From Ktedonobacteria bacterium brp13 (GTDB lineage Bacteria > Chloroflexota > Ktedonobacteria > Ktedonobacterales > Ktedonobacteraceae): 64,000 bases of DNA. Shown here one piece after another: positions 25,289 through 34,142 of this stretch. The position numbers and the translations under genes were made by a program. Within the stretch, counting starts at the first letter, position 1; each line of letters opens with the position of its first letter. The DNA lies in assembly GCA_015099395.1 (NCBI GenBank), contig AP024096.1:7915485-7979484 (forward strand). The letters are read 5' to 3'. The notes beneath the pieces were generated by a model. The model ran no database searches. It saw nothing but the letters and a program-made list of their open reading frames with translations, and was not told the origin of the DNA.

Positions 25289-26557
25289 TCATGTCACAAT
25301 TGGAGCATCAGTGGAATACTTCTCGTAGAGCTTCTCGACAACGATCCTACGTAAGCGTATCACGGCCGTATGGATGTCGCGGAAGGTGGTGTAGAGAGGT
25401 GCTATGCCCAGACGGATATTATCGGGCGCACGAAAATCGGGTAGCACATTCATGTCGTTGAGGAGCATGAGATCAATGCGCAATCCTTCAGCGTGGCCCA
25501 AAGATACATGGGAACCACGCAGGCGTACATTATCCGGTGAATTGAGGGTGAAGCCCAATGGTCGCAGCAATGTCCTCCATAATCCAACCAGGTATTCGCT
25601 CTGGAGCTCCGATTTTGTTCGCAGATTGTCCAATCCGGCCTCCAGAATCAGATCGACGCCCGACTCGATCAGTGAGAGCGAGATGATTGGAGCGGTTCCG
25701 GTCAAGAAGCTACGCAGGCCCGCCGCAGGTTGATAAACCAGATCAAAATTGAACAGGTTCTTCTGTCCCATCCAGCCATTGATGGGATTGTTCAGGCTGG
25801 ACTGCAAGTCACGGCGGATAGAGAGAAACGCGGGCGCTCCAGGACCACCATTCAAATATTTGTAGGTACAGCCAATCGCCATATCAGCCTGAGCAGCATG
25901 CAAGTCGACGGGCACCGATCCAACTGAATGACTCAGATCCCATAATACCAGCGCCCCAACCGCGTGAGCCGCCGCTGTTATGGCGGACATGTCATAGATG
26001 TATCCACTCTTGAAGACCGTATGGGACAGGATCACTAGCGCCACCTGATCATCCAGCGCGGCTTGCAGTTCGGCCACGGGACCGTGGATACCATCCACGG
26101 AAGGGATAATCTCCAATTGGTGCTGCTTATCTAGCAGGTCGATGGCACCTTGTAAGATGTAGAGGTCAGAGGGAAAATTAAGGTCGTCAGTCAAGATGCG
26201 GGACCGTCCACTCTGGGCTCGGAGCGCGGCTACGACTAGTTTGAAGAGATTGACTGATGTGGAGTCGGCCACGATTACTTCGTCCGCTTGCGCACCAATC
26301 AAGCGAGCGATCTTCGCACCAACTCGTTCAGGAGCCTCAAACCATCCCTCATTCCAACTCCGGATCAAGCGTGCCCCCCACTGTCCATGCAGTACATCTT
26401 CCGCCAGATCGACGGTATCTCTGGGCAGACGTCCCAGCGAGTTGCCATCCAGATAGATAAGATCAGGATCAGCAATGACAAAGCGTTCACGAAAATGGGC
26501 CAGAGGATCTTGCTCATCAAGTTGAGAAGCATACTCTATATCAACAGACATAGTCAT
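25289..26557 (-). CDS. kynU: Kynureninase
   Basis: 422 aa PLP enzyme hydrolysing L-kynurenine to anthranilate and alanine. The LDGNSLGRLPRDT N-terminus, LSHSVGSVPVDLHAAQADMAIGCTYKYLNGGPGAPAFL (internal-aldimine Lys in CTYKYLNGG) and PDNIRLGIAPLYTTF C-terminus are family hallmarks. No tryptophan dioxygenase or formamidase lies nearby, so the kynurenine source is encoded elsewhere or the enzyme serves imported substrate. It is divergent from the MFS transporter gene. Confidence 0.92.
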   Translation of the reverse strand: MTMSVDIEYASQLDEQDPLAHFRERFVIADPDLIYLDGNSLGRLPRDTVDLAEDVLHGQWGARLIRSWNEGWFEAPERVGAKIARLIGAQADEVIVADSTSVNLFKLVVAALRAQSGRSRILTDDLNFPSDLYILQGAIDLLDKQHQLEIIPSVDGIHGPVAELQAALDDQVALVILSHTVFKSGYIYDMSAITAAAHAVGALVLWDLSHSVGSVPVDLHAAQADMAIGCTYKYLNGGPGAPAFLSIRRDLQSSLNNPINGWMGQKNLFNFDLVYQPAAGLRSFLTGTAPIISLSLIESGVDLILEAGLDNLRTKSELQSEYLVGLWRTLLRPLGFTLNSPDNVRLRGSHVSLGHAEGLRIDLMLLNDMNVLPDFRAPDNIRLGIAPLYTTFRDIHTAVIRLRRIVVEKLYEKYSTDAPIVT

Positions 26558-27000
26558 ACATTGCTCCCGATTATATCATTGCTATAATTTGCTAACACGT
26601 AGGCTCATCAGCAATCATACCATCAAGCAAGCTCCAAATCAACGTAGCCGCCGGCAAAAACAGGGTTTTACAATTCTCATTTTCTCCTCCTCTTTTAGGT
26701 CGGGAAAGCCCGGATTGTTTGATCGTAACGCTGGAATATTTGCTCTCTTTATGCTACACTTTCATGCCCTCGCTCTTAATCCCAATGAACTTATTACCCT
26801 ATGCATCCACCGCGCCTTATTTTTTCTTTCACCAGTCAACCTGTCACACAGCTTGACAGACAAACAAGAGCTATGTTACTATTAATAGAAGCAAAAGCTT
26901 ATTTTCTATCATTTAGCCAAAGAAACAATAGAGTTACATCCTGGTCTTTTAATTGAACGTCATCGCTATCGAGGTTTATATTGAAGTAAGGAGGCTTAGA
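26558..27000. other. Regulatory region between kynU and MFS transporter
   Basis: No gene seen. It contains the operator/promoter motif at 26838-26882 and the MFS ribosome site AAGGAGG (26987-26993). Confidence 0.5.
26838..26882 (+). promoter_or_regulatory. Operator/promoter for MFS gene, shared motif with GntR/RidA promoter
   Basis: CTGTCA (26841-26846) and TGACAG (26854-26859) form an inverted repeat overlapping TTGACA (26853-26858). TTGACAGACAAAC then TATG.TAC.AT also occurs at 31996-32024 upstream of ridA. TACTAT (26877-26882) is a possible -10, 18 nt from TTGACA. Confidence 0.6.
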
Positions 27001-28356
27001 ATGTCACAAGTAGTACCATCAGTACCATTGACACGAAGTAAACCTTTAGGAGCTGTCCGCTGGTGGATAGCGGGTGTACTTGGACTTGGCGTTCTCATCA
27101 ACTACTTCGACCGCATCAATCTCTCCGTCGCTGCCCAACCACTAGCGAAGGGTTTTCACCTTACACCAGCCACGCTTGGCATCGTCTTCTCAGCCTATTT
27201 ATGGTCCTATGCCCTGCTCCAGCTCCCCATCGGCGTTTGGCTGGATCGCATCGGCATCCCCTGGATGATACGAGTGACTACCATTCTGTGGTCAGCGGCA
27301 ACATTTTTAACCGCCATCGCTGGTGGTCTTGGCCTGGTACTTGTCGCTCGTGTCCTGCTTGGAGCCGCAGAAGCGCCCGCCTTCCCAGCCTGTCAGAAAG
27401 CAACCGGATATTGGTTCCCTCGCCAGGAGCGCGGCCTCTGCACATCTACCTTTGATGGTGCCGCCAAATTCTCGAATGTGATTGGTGTTCCTATTGTCGC
27501 ATTCATCGTAACACAGTTTGGCTGGCAGGGTGCATTCTGGTTCACTGGTATTCTGAGTGCTCTCTACGTCGTGATATTCTGGATTTTCTATCGTAATCCC
27601 AAAGTGATGCATCGTAAGGGGCAACTTAGTGAAAGTGAGTACCAATATATTACTGCTGGCGGTGCTCAGGACGAAGACTTTGTGCCTCAGCACCAGATCG
27701 CAAGCCTTGGCTACTTGCTGCGCAATCGCAAAGTCTGGGGACTGACATTGGGCTTTTCCGCCTATGGCTATTCCTTCTATCTCTTGCTCACATGGCTACC
27801 CAACTACCTGGAAACCCAACTGCACATGACGCTGCTCAAGAGTGGATTCTATACCGCCATTCCCTGGGCCGTAGCGACCTTCACGGATCTCGTGATTGGG
27901 GGCTGGCTTGTGGATCGCTTGATTGCTCAGGGCTATGAGCCAAACCGGGTACGCAAGACGCTATTGGTCATCGGCATGCTCTTCGGTCTCTTTGTCATTG
28001 GCGCAGCCTTTACAAGTAATGCCACCTTTGCCATCATCTGGATCTCACTAGGACTCGGTGGGCTCGCCTTTGCTGCCCCGATCGGTTCCAGCATTGTCGC
28101 CTTGATCGCGCCCGAAGGCAGTGTCGGAGCCGTAGGAGGAATCGTCAACTTCGTGAATAATCTGCTTGGTATTGCAGCCCCGATTGCCACAGGCTTTATC
28201 GTCAGTGCCACCGGCTCCTTCGCCATCGGCTTCATCGTGGCTGCTATCGTTCTGGTCGTTGGCATTCTCTGCTACATCTTTCTGCTAGGCCGGATCGAGC
28301 AGATTCCCAATCCCTTTTCAGCAGCAGAGAGCATACCATTAGAATCGGCTCCATAA
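27001..28356 (+). CDS. MFS transporter, anion:cation symporter type
   Basis: 451 aa from ATG 27001, chosen for its perfect AAGGAGG 7 nt upstream. There are twelve hydrophobic helices. INYFDRINLSVAAQPLAKGF after helix 1 and GVWLDRIG after helix 2 are the conserved motifs of the ACS family (glucarate, hexuronate, tartrate and related organic anions). Context beside D-amino-acid enzymes and a shared operator suggests it imports an N-acyl amino acid or related acid; this is inference. Confidence 0.88.
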   Translation: MSQVVPSVPLTRSKPLGAVRWWIAGVLGLGVLINYFDRINLSVAAQPLAKGFHLTPATLGIVFSAYLWSYALLQLPIGVWLDRIGIPWMIRVTTILWSAATFLTAIAGGLGLVLVARVLLGAAEAPAFPACQKATGYWFPRQERGLCTSTFDGAAKFSNVIGVPIVAFIVTQFGWQGAFWFTGILSALYVVIFWIFYRNPKVMHRKGQLSESEYQYITAGGAQDEDFVPQHQIASLGYLLRNRKVWGLTLGFSAYGYSFYLLLTWLPNYLETQLHMTLLKSGFYTAIPWAVATFTDLVIGGWLVDRLIAQGYEPNRVRKTLLVIGMLFGLFVIGAAFTSNATFAIIWISLGLGGLAFAAPIGSSIVALIAPEGSVGAVGGIVNFVNNLLGIAAPIATGFIVSATGSFAIGFIVAAIVLVVGILCYIFLLGRIEQIPNPFSAAESIPLESAP

Positions 28357-28442
28357 GCCTCAGATCATCCTGTGTATACCTTCACTTTTGTAGTTTCTAG
28401 TACCTGCACTTCTTTACTCTCGTTAAAAGATAACTGGCTTGA

Positions 28443-29567
28443 TTATTGTCGCCGCCCACGGGCGGCGACAGACCACACGTTGTTAACTACGCCATTCTGC
28501 AATACAACAACTTCGTCAGAGAGGTTAACCGTCGTACAGACGTGATTGGGGAAAAACGTAAGTTTATCTCCAACTTCAGGGGTGAACCCAGGAGCAAGGC
28601 GCACGATGCCATGCTCTTCATTCATGCTCACAACAATACCATTATGTCCATCGGTGGTGATGGCGTAGCCTTCCAGACCAGCTTTTTCAGGAATTACATC
28701 TCCGCAGAACGTCTTGGAGCCAGCATCAACGACTGCAATGTCAGGAGCTGGGCGGCTGACCACCGTTGCCAGGATAGACAAGGCAATTTCGTCAGGGGAG
28801 CTGGTGCCTGCGTTGGTGGTCATACGATCAAAAAACACATAGGTGCCTGGCCGTACTTCGGTTACACCTGGTACGAGGGCTGCATAAGGTGTGCTAGGTG
28901 TAGAACCAACACTCACTGCCTGAATAGGAATACCCGCCTTGTTGATCTGCTCGGCCAGTGCGACCATCAACTCACCTTCCTGCTGTCCCAGTACTGCCGG
29001 GTCACGCGTCTGTGCTTCAGGGAAGGAGATACCTCGAAAGGTGAAGATACCATCCAATTCCAGACTCGGCGCAGCCAGCACCTGGTGGCACAACTCAACA
29101 GTCGCAGCAGGTTTGACTCCGGTACGGTTTAGACCGGAGTTGACTTCTACGCGTACAAATAGCGTTGCACCAGCTTCCACTGCGGCTTGCGATAACTGCT
29201 GGATACCTTTCACACTCTCAACCCCTACAATTAAATGGCACATTCGTGCTATCTCTGCCGCATGCCGTGCTTTCTCCATACCAATTATCGGGTACGCGAC
29301 AAAAATATCGTTGACTCCAGCAGCAGCGAAAACCTCAGCCTCGCCCAACTTCGCAGTTGTGATACCGCAGGCTCCGGCGCGTAGTTGCATAGCGGCAATC
29401 TCAAGCGTCTTGTGGGTTTTGATATGCGGTCGCAATCGTACACCAGCCTGGGCGGCAATCTCGGCATAGCGATGGATATTCGCTTCCAGCTTCTCTAGAT
29501 CGATCAGCAAGGTAGGTGTATCTATGTCGCTGACCGAACGACCAAACAAAGATTTAAGCCCTATCAT
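28443..29567 (-). CDS. D-threonine aldolase/D-serine dehydratase-like PLP enzyme (DSD1 family)
   Basis: 374 aa, alanine-racemase-type TIM barrel plus beta domain. DTPTLLIDLEKLEANI starts the fold, RPHIKTHKT holds the PLP lysine, and the C-terminal FPNHVCTTVNL supplies the His and Cys metal ligands of DSD1/D-TA enzymes. It should cleave or dehydrate a 3-hydroxy-D-amino acid. Its start overlaps the end of the deacylase gene by 14 nt, so the pair is coupled. Confidence 0.88.
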   Translation of the reverse strand: MIGLKSLFGRSVSDIDTPTLLIDLEKLEANIHRYAEIAAQAGVRLRPHIKTHKTLEIAAMQLRAGACGITTAKLGEAEVFAAAGVNDIFVAYPIIGMEKARHAAEIARMCHLIVGVESVKGIQQLSQAAVEAGATLFVRVEVNSGLNRTGVKPAATVELCHQVLAAPSLELDGIFTFRGISFPEAQTRDPAVLGQQEGELMVALAEQINKAGIPIQAVSVGSTPSTPYAALVPGVTEVRPGTYVFFDRMTTNAGTSSPDEIALSILATVVSRPAPDIAVVDAGSKTFCGDVIPEKAGLEGYAITTDGHNGIVVSMNEEHGIVRLAPGFTPEVGDKLTFFPNHVCTTVNLSDEVVVLQNGVVNNVWSVAARGRRQ

Positions 29568-31191
29568 CTTTAGATCCCCCTATCTCTGAATCACGAATCG
29601 GAGTGATTAATTGACCCCCTGGCCTGTGGGCTTGTCCCACAGCGTCGTCCAGTACGACCGTTTGACCTCCTACAAGCACCGCCTTAATGCCATCCGGGTA
29701 GACTTGAGGATTATCGTAGGTGGCTTTGTCGCTGATCGTAGCAAGATCAAAGATCACGAGGTCAGCAATCTTGCCATCGGCGACGATGCCGCGATCCCTA
29801 AACCCGAAGCGCTCACAGGGGTAGGCCGTCGTCTTGTAGATGGCTTGTTCAAGCGATAAGCTTTTGAGTGTGCGTACATAACGTTCAATGAAGCGCGGGA
29901 ATGTGCCATAGAGCCGGGGATGAGGTCGCCCGGAGAGAATAGGTATGCCATCAGAGCCGATCATAGAGAATGGCGCTTGCACAACCTTATCTACGTCTCG
30001 TTCGTCCATCGTGAACATGATCAAGGTAGCCTGCCCTTTCTCTTCCAGTACGAGTTGGAAGAGCGTTTCTTCAGGTGACATGCCAAGTTGCTCACTTGCC
30101 TGGACAAAGTTCATCCCTTCTAATGGCTTGTGCTTCTCCAACTGCACTGAGGAAAGATACATCCTTTCCCAGCCATTCGCGTATACGGGATTGTCCCAAC
30201 CTGGCAGTGAGCGCGAAAAATCCTGGCGCACACGCCGCTGTACCCCCGCCTCCGCTAACTGCTTCAGCATGTTCGACACGCCACCTTCTTTTAGCCATGG
30301 TGGCAGCAGTTGCGTGATCGTTGTTGATCCTGCGCTGTAGGGATAGACATCGACAGTGACATCCAGGCCACGCGCACGCGCATCGGAGATAAGGTCCAGG
30401 GCGGCCTGGATATGACCCCAGTTCTTGCGCCCTGTGATCTTGAGGTGACTGATGTGCATTGCTACTTCGCCTTGCTCGGCAATGGTGAGCAATTCGTTGG
30501 TTGATGCGAGCAATTCGTCCCCTTCATTGCGCATATGTGCGGTGATTACACCGCGATAACGTCCCACAATACGGGCAAGCCTGATCAGTTCAGCCGTTGG
30601 CGTGTATCCGCCCGGCACATATGCCAGACCCAGCGACATACCTACTACCCCTGCCTGCATCGCTTCCTCTATCAGCGCTTCCTGTGCTATGATTTCCTGC
30701 TCGGTGGCTGCACGTTGTTCAAAACCCATGACGGCAACGCGCAATGTGCCATGTGCTAGCAAGACGGCTACATTCTGTCCTAACGGTGTGGCATTGAGTG
30801 TTTGCAAGAAAGCAGACATAGTGCGCCAGTTCCAGGATTGCTCATCTTCTCCCAGGATAGGCGCAGCGTAATCTTTGACGGCCTGCATACGCTCAGGTAC
30901 AATTGGAGCCATGCCGAAGCCGCAGTTGCCGATCACTACAGAGGTAACCCCCTGATGTACCTTAGGGAGAACCGTAAACCTCCTCAATGCTGCGAGATCA
31001 TCATGGGTATGAGCATCGACGAAGCCTGGTGCAACCACCAGTCCTCCAGCATCGATAACGGCATGAGCTTCTTCCGACAGAAACGAGCGAATTGCCACAA
31101 TACGATTGTCCACAATGCCAATATCACCGTTAAAAGCAGGCCCACCCGTACCATCGATGATGCGAGCGTGACGAATTAATAAGTCGTACAT
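29554..31191 (-). CDS. N-acyl-D-amino-acid deacylase (D-aminoacylase), amidohydrolase superfamily
   Basis: 545 aa. GFVDAHTHDD is the metal-binding HxH, VVIGNCGFGMAP carries the family's metal-ligand Cys, and later HISHLKITG and GSDGIPILSGRPHPRLYGTFPR complete the signature. It releases D-amino acids from N-acyl derivatives. With the downstream DSD1-type enzyme this makes a two-step route from N-acyl-D-amino acids to keto acids or aldehydes. Second gene after the GntR regulator, 18 nt apart, so probably one operon. Confidence 0.9.
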   Translation of the reverse strand: MYDLLIRHARIIDGTGGPAFNGDIGIVDNRIVAIRSFLSEEAHAVIDAGGLVVAPGFVDAHTHDDLAALRRFTVLPKVHQGVTSVVIGNCGFGMAPIVPERMQAVKDYAAPILGEDEQSWNWRTMSAFLQTLNATPLGQNVAVLLAHGTLRVAVMGFEQRAATEQEIIAQEALIEEAMQAGVVGMSLGLAYVPGGYTPTAELIRLARIVGRYRGVITAHMRNEGDELLASTNELLTIAEQGEVAMHISHLKITGRKNWGHIQAALDLISDARARGLDVTVDVYPYSAGSTTITQLLPPWLKEGGVSNMLKQLAEAGVQRRVRQDFSRSLPGWDNPVYANGWERMYLSSVQLEKHKPLEGMNFVQASEQLGMSPEETLFQLVLEEKGQATLIMFTMDERDVDKVVQAPFSMIGSDGIPILSGRPHPRLYGTFPRFIERYVRTLKSLSLEQAIYKTTAYPCERFGFRDRGIVADGKIADLVIFDLATISDKATYDNPQVYPDGIKAVLVGGQTVVLDDAVGQAHRPGGQLITPIRDSEIGGSKDDRA

Positions 31192-31209
31192 ATGATCTCT
31201 TCCCTACGG

Positions 31210-31917
31210 TCAGGTCGCTTGTGCATCCGTGACAAGAGCGATGATAGCCTCATCAAATTGAAGCGCCATTGCCTGACCAGCTGCATCCGCATCACCACGC
31301 TCCAGTTCCGCCAGGAGCATTGCGTGTAACTCCTGGACACGCTCTAACTGCTCAGTGGTGCGTCGATGAAGCAGACCTTCACGAATGGTATCCTTGGAGA
31401 CTTCGCGAATGGATTCGATGAGATGATACATCATGGTGTTGTGCGTGGCGGAAGCGATAGCCAGATGCAGCTCCAGATCCAATTCGATGTAGGTATCTGA
31501 ATTGCCGAGGTGCTGGCCCATCATCGTAACAATCTCCCTCATGCGGGTCAGTTCTTCATGCGTGCGCCGCTCAGCCGCCAGCATCGCGCTCTGGACTTCG
31601 ATGCCTTTGCGCACCTCAATCAGTTCGATCATGCTGTTAGGGTTGATCTGGACCGCACGTGCGAAAAAAACGAGTAGGGTATTGCTATTAATGGGTTGGA
31701 TGATTGCGCCTTTGCCATTGATAATCTCGATCACGCCCTGCCCCTGTAATGACTTGAGCGCCTCACGAATCACTTGCCGACTCACCCCAAACTCTGTGGC
31801 AAGCATGACTTCAGAAGGCAGCATTTCTCCTGGCTTTAGATTTTTTTCCAGGATAAACTGCATGAGTCCTGCTGCCGCTTGCTCCGCTAATGTTTCACGA
31901 TGTAATTTTCCAAGCAT
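31210..31917 (-). CDS. GntR-family regulator, FadR/FCD subfamily
   Basis: 235 aa. The N-terminal winged helix (GEMLPSEVMLATEFGVSRQVIREALKSLQGQGVIEI) is classic GntR. The C-terminal all-helical FCD domain carries metal/ligand His and Asp positions (ELDLELHLAIASATHN). It probably controls the downstream deacylase and DSD1 genes, the divergent ridA, and the MFS gene 5 kb away through the shared motif; effector likely a cluster substrate. Confidence 0.88.
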   Translation of the reverse strand: MLGKLHRETLAEQAAAGLMQFILEKNLKPGEMLPSEVMLATEFGVSRQVIREALKSLQGQGVIEIINGKGAIIQPINSNTLLVFFARAVQINPNSMIELIEVRKGIEVQSAMLAAERRTHEELTRMREIVTMMGQHLGNSDTYIELDLELHLAIASATHNTMMYHLIESIREVSKDTIREGLLHRRTTEQLERVQELHAMLLAELERGDADAAGQAMALQFDEAIIALVTDAQAT

Positions 31918-31973
31918 ATCTCGGTCTTCCTATTCCTATACTCCATCTATACATTGTATCTCGATTCCTTTTA

Positions 31974-32024
31974 TCCTGTCAATCTATCAGACAGGTTGAC
32001 AGACAAACATGCATATGCTACCAT
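31974..32024 (+). promoter_or_regulatory. Divergent GntR/RidA operator-promoter
   Basis: CCTGTC (31975-31980) and GACAGG (31990-31995) are inverted, and CTGTCAA/TTGACAG also pair (31976-31982, 31996-32002). TTGACA (31996-32001), 17 nt, TACCAT (32019-32024) can drive ridA. It shares TTGACAGACAAAC with the MFS promoter at 26853. Confidence 0.6.
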
Positions 32025-32062
32025 CACATGCATGAGTTATGTTATGTAAGGAGTTATATTGT

Positions 32063-32533
32063 ATGTCATTTGAAGCACGCATACAAGAATTGGGGTTGAC
32101 TATTCCTCAAACGCCTAAACCTGCTGCCAACTATGTGCCTGCTGTACAGACTGGTAATCTCATCTTTGCCTCAGGTCAGACACCGACTATAGAGGGTAAG
32201 TTAGTTGTACAGGGCAAGTTAGGGCGTGAGGTCTCAATTGAGCAGGGACAGCAAGGTGCGCGCCTTGCTCTACTTAACTGCCTGGCCGAAGTACGTAGCG
32301 TTACTGGCAGTCTGGATGTTATCACCCGTGTCGTAAAGCTCAATGGTTATGTTGCCTCTGCCGAAGGTTTTGTTGCTCAGCCTCAAGTAGTCAATGGGGC
32401 TTCTCTCTTATTGGAGGAGATCTTTGGGGTTGTGGGCAAGCATGCTCGCGCTGCCCTGGGTGTGGCCGAGCTACCCGGTGGAGCTGCCGTAGAGCTTGAA
32501 TTGATTGTTGAGGTTCGGACCAGGATAGAATAG
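32063..32533 (+). CDS. RidA-family enamine/imine deaminase
   Basis: 156 aa from ATG 32063 (AAGGAG ahead of it); an upstream ATG would add 8 unlikely residues. It matches the RidA/YjgF family of the longer type: NYVPAVQTGNLIFASGQTPTIEGK, LGREVSIEQGQQGARLALLNCLAEV and HARAALGVAELPGGAAVELELIVEV with the substrate-binding Arg. RidA hydrolyses the reactive 2-aminoacrylate and other imines that PLP dehydratases release, which fits the DSD1-type enzyme in the divergent operon. Confidence 0.9.
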   Translation: MSFEARIQELGLTIPQTPKPAANYVPAVQTGNLIFASGQTPTIEGKLVVQGKLGREVSIEQGQQGARLALLNCLAEVRSVTGSLDVITRVVKLNGYVASAEGFVAQPQVVNGASLLLEEIFGVVGKHARAALGVAELPGGAAVELELIVEVRTRIE

Positions 32534-32630
32534 AATAGAGCGCTCTGCGCAAATGACCTATGTTGAATTTTGGGAAACCTTTCAATTCTGAGCGCTGTGG
32601 GAAACCAGGAAAAGTAAGAATCAGGCAAAA

Positions 32631-32688
32631 AAGACCTCCTGAGCTACACTGTTGAAAATAAAAACGACAGAAAAGCTCAGGAGATCTT
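32631..32688 (-). terminator. Terminator for HEAT-repeat gene
   Basis: AAGACCTCCTGAGCT (32631-32645) pairs with AGCTCAGGAGATCTT (32674-32688) with one mismatch. A T-run follows in minus-strand sense. Confidence 0.75.
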
Positions 32689-32721
32689 TGGCATCATTTC
32701 GGAAAAGTATCTTGCACATAC

Positions 32722-33123
32722 TCAGCTATGCCGCAGACGTCTTACTGCATATGCTACATCTTGCTGAACTTTATCTGTTGCTACACTTTGCTGGATTTGT
32801 AATAACGCAGGTAGTGCTCGTATATCGCCTATCTCTCCAAGCGTCAAAATAATAGAGCGGCGTACTCGTTCATCGGGGTCGGTGTGGAGTGCTTGCAAGA
32901 GCGTGTCTAGTCGCCGTTCATCGTCAATCTTACCAAGCACGACAATGGCGGCTCTACGTACAGCAGGCATCGTATTATGCAGTGCCACGAGTAGTGCGTC
33001 AGTAGCAGCAGGGTCATCAATCTGGCGTAGTGAAAGAATCGCCTGGAGGCGTACTGCTTCGTTTTCATCGTTGAGGAGCGCAATAGTGTGCTCTAACGAT
33101 GTCTTCTCCTCTTTTTCCTGCAT
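32722..33123 (-). CDS. HEAT-repeat protein (133 aa)
   Basis: Three to four HEAT/PBS-lyase-type repeats of ~31 residues: NDENEAVRLQAILSLRQIDDPAATDALLVAL, then NTMPAVRRAAIVVLGKIDDERRLDTLLQAL, then TDPDERVRRSIILTLGEIGDIRALPALLQI. A small solenoid for protein binding; partner unknown. A possible operon with nothing downstream. Confidence 0.82.
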   Translation of the reverse strand: MQEKEEKTSLEHTIALLNDENEAVRLQAILSLRQIDDPAATDALLVALHNTMPAVRRAAIVVLGKIDDERRLDTLLQALHTDPDERVRRSIILTLGEIGDIRALPALLQIQQSVATDKVQQDVAYAVRRLRHS

Positions 33124-33159
33124 ACAGCTGCGACAACCCTTTCCCTATGTATAAAGAAA

Positions 33160-33197
33160 GAGGACTCCTCCTGTAACCAGGAGAAGCCCTCATCCTC
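33160..33197 (-). terminator. Terminator after RRM gene
   Basis: CTCCTG (33168-33173) pairs with CAGGAG (33178-33183), and outer GAGG/CCTC (33160-33163, 33194-33197). TCCTCTTTCTTT tail in minus sense. Confidence 0.6.
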
Positions 33198-33211
33198 AAT
33201 TTTTTTGTTAA

Positions 33212-33526
33212 TTAGTAGCGTTCACTGCGATATGAATCGCGGGAATCGCGACGCTGGTAGCCACCACCACCGCCACCGCCGTTTTGGCGCTCACGTGCCT
33301 CGTTGACAACAATAGTGCGGTTACCGAGAGTGGTGCCATTGAGCAACTCAATAGCGCGCTGGCCCTCTTCGTCGCTGCTCATATCAACAAAACCGAAGCC
33401 TTTGCTACGGCCAGTCTCGCGATCGGTGATTACGGTCGCTGAATTGACGGTACCAGCCTGCTCAAAAAGGCCAGCCAGTTCGTCTTCGTTTGTGCGGTAG
33501 GGAAGGCCCCCAACATAAAGTCTCAT
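33212..33526 (-). CDS. RRM RNA-binding protein with Gly-rich tail
   Basis: About 104 aa from ATG 33526, chosen for AGGAGC at good spacing and because RRM proteins begin with MRLYVGGLPY (RNP2). RNP1 is KGFGFVDM. The tail is a Gly run followed by RRDSRDSYRSERY. Such small RRM proteins act as RNA chaperones, often cold-induced, in bacteria. A ~90-nt leader separates the ATG from further upstream sequence. Confidence 0.92.
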   Translation of the reverse strand: MRLYVGGLPYRTNEDELAGLFEQAGTVNSATVITDRETGRSKGFGFVDMSSDEEGQRAIELLNGTTLGNRTIVVNEARERQNGGGGGGGYQRRDSRDSYRSERY

Positions 33527-34142
33527 ATTTTTAATGCTCCTGTGTTCACGCATCACGTCACGCTCGAAGAAACCATTTCTCACAGAAGCAATGCAATGAT
33601 CGTGTGAATTCTCATACACCTACTAAAACAGACGAATGCAATTGTTTATTCCCATTTGATGGGACTCTTGCATTTTTTTCGTCTCCTGGCAAAATTTTGT
33701 ATGCTGCTATACTATAGCACAAAAATGGGACACTTGTCTGCTCGAATAAGGGTGAATATTGTTGTGTTCATCCTTTTTTCTCTATCGACCCTATGTATAC
33801 GATCTTGAGGGGTGAATGGTTTCTCTGCAATATATGTCCATTAGTCCATTATTCCTACTTTGGAGACGAATGTTGCGGCAACGTTGATCTTCTCGGTACC
33901 GCAAGGAAGTCAGGATTTCTCGCTCATTTTTATGCCAAGTACTGACAACAATGCTCCTAATCAAGTTACAACTGACTTTCACATATCCTGACCTGATGAT
34001 CAGTATAGTAGTGATGTAACCATGTAGCTATGTGCGCATCTTTGCTATAAACATTGAGAAAAGCCTGCTTGTTTGTAAGATGCGTGTAATTTAGTACAAT
34101 TCTTACAAACAAGCAGGCTTTTCTTAGATGACACTTCTTGCG
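33527..34142. other. Gene-free region between RRM gene and ABC operon
   Basis: No convincing coding frame. It presumably contains the RRM promoter and leader, and the strong ABC-operon terminator (34057-34124) at the right. Confidence 0.5.
34057..34124. terminator. Very long-stem terminator after ABC operon
   Basis: A 24-bp perfect stem pairs 34057-34080 (AAAAGCCTGCTTG core) with 34101-34124, 20-nt loop, ending in TTTTCT on the plus strand and an A/T-rich flank on the minus strand. Confidence 0.85.
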
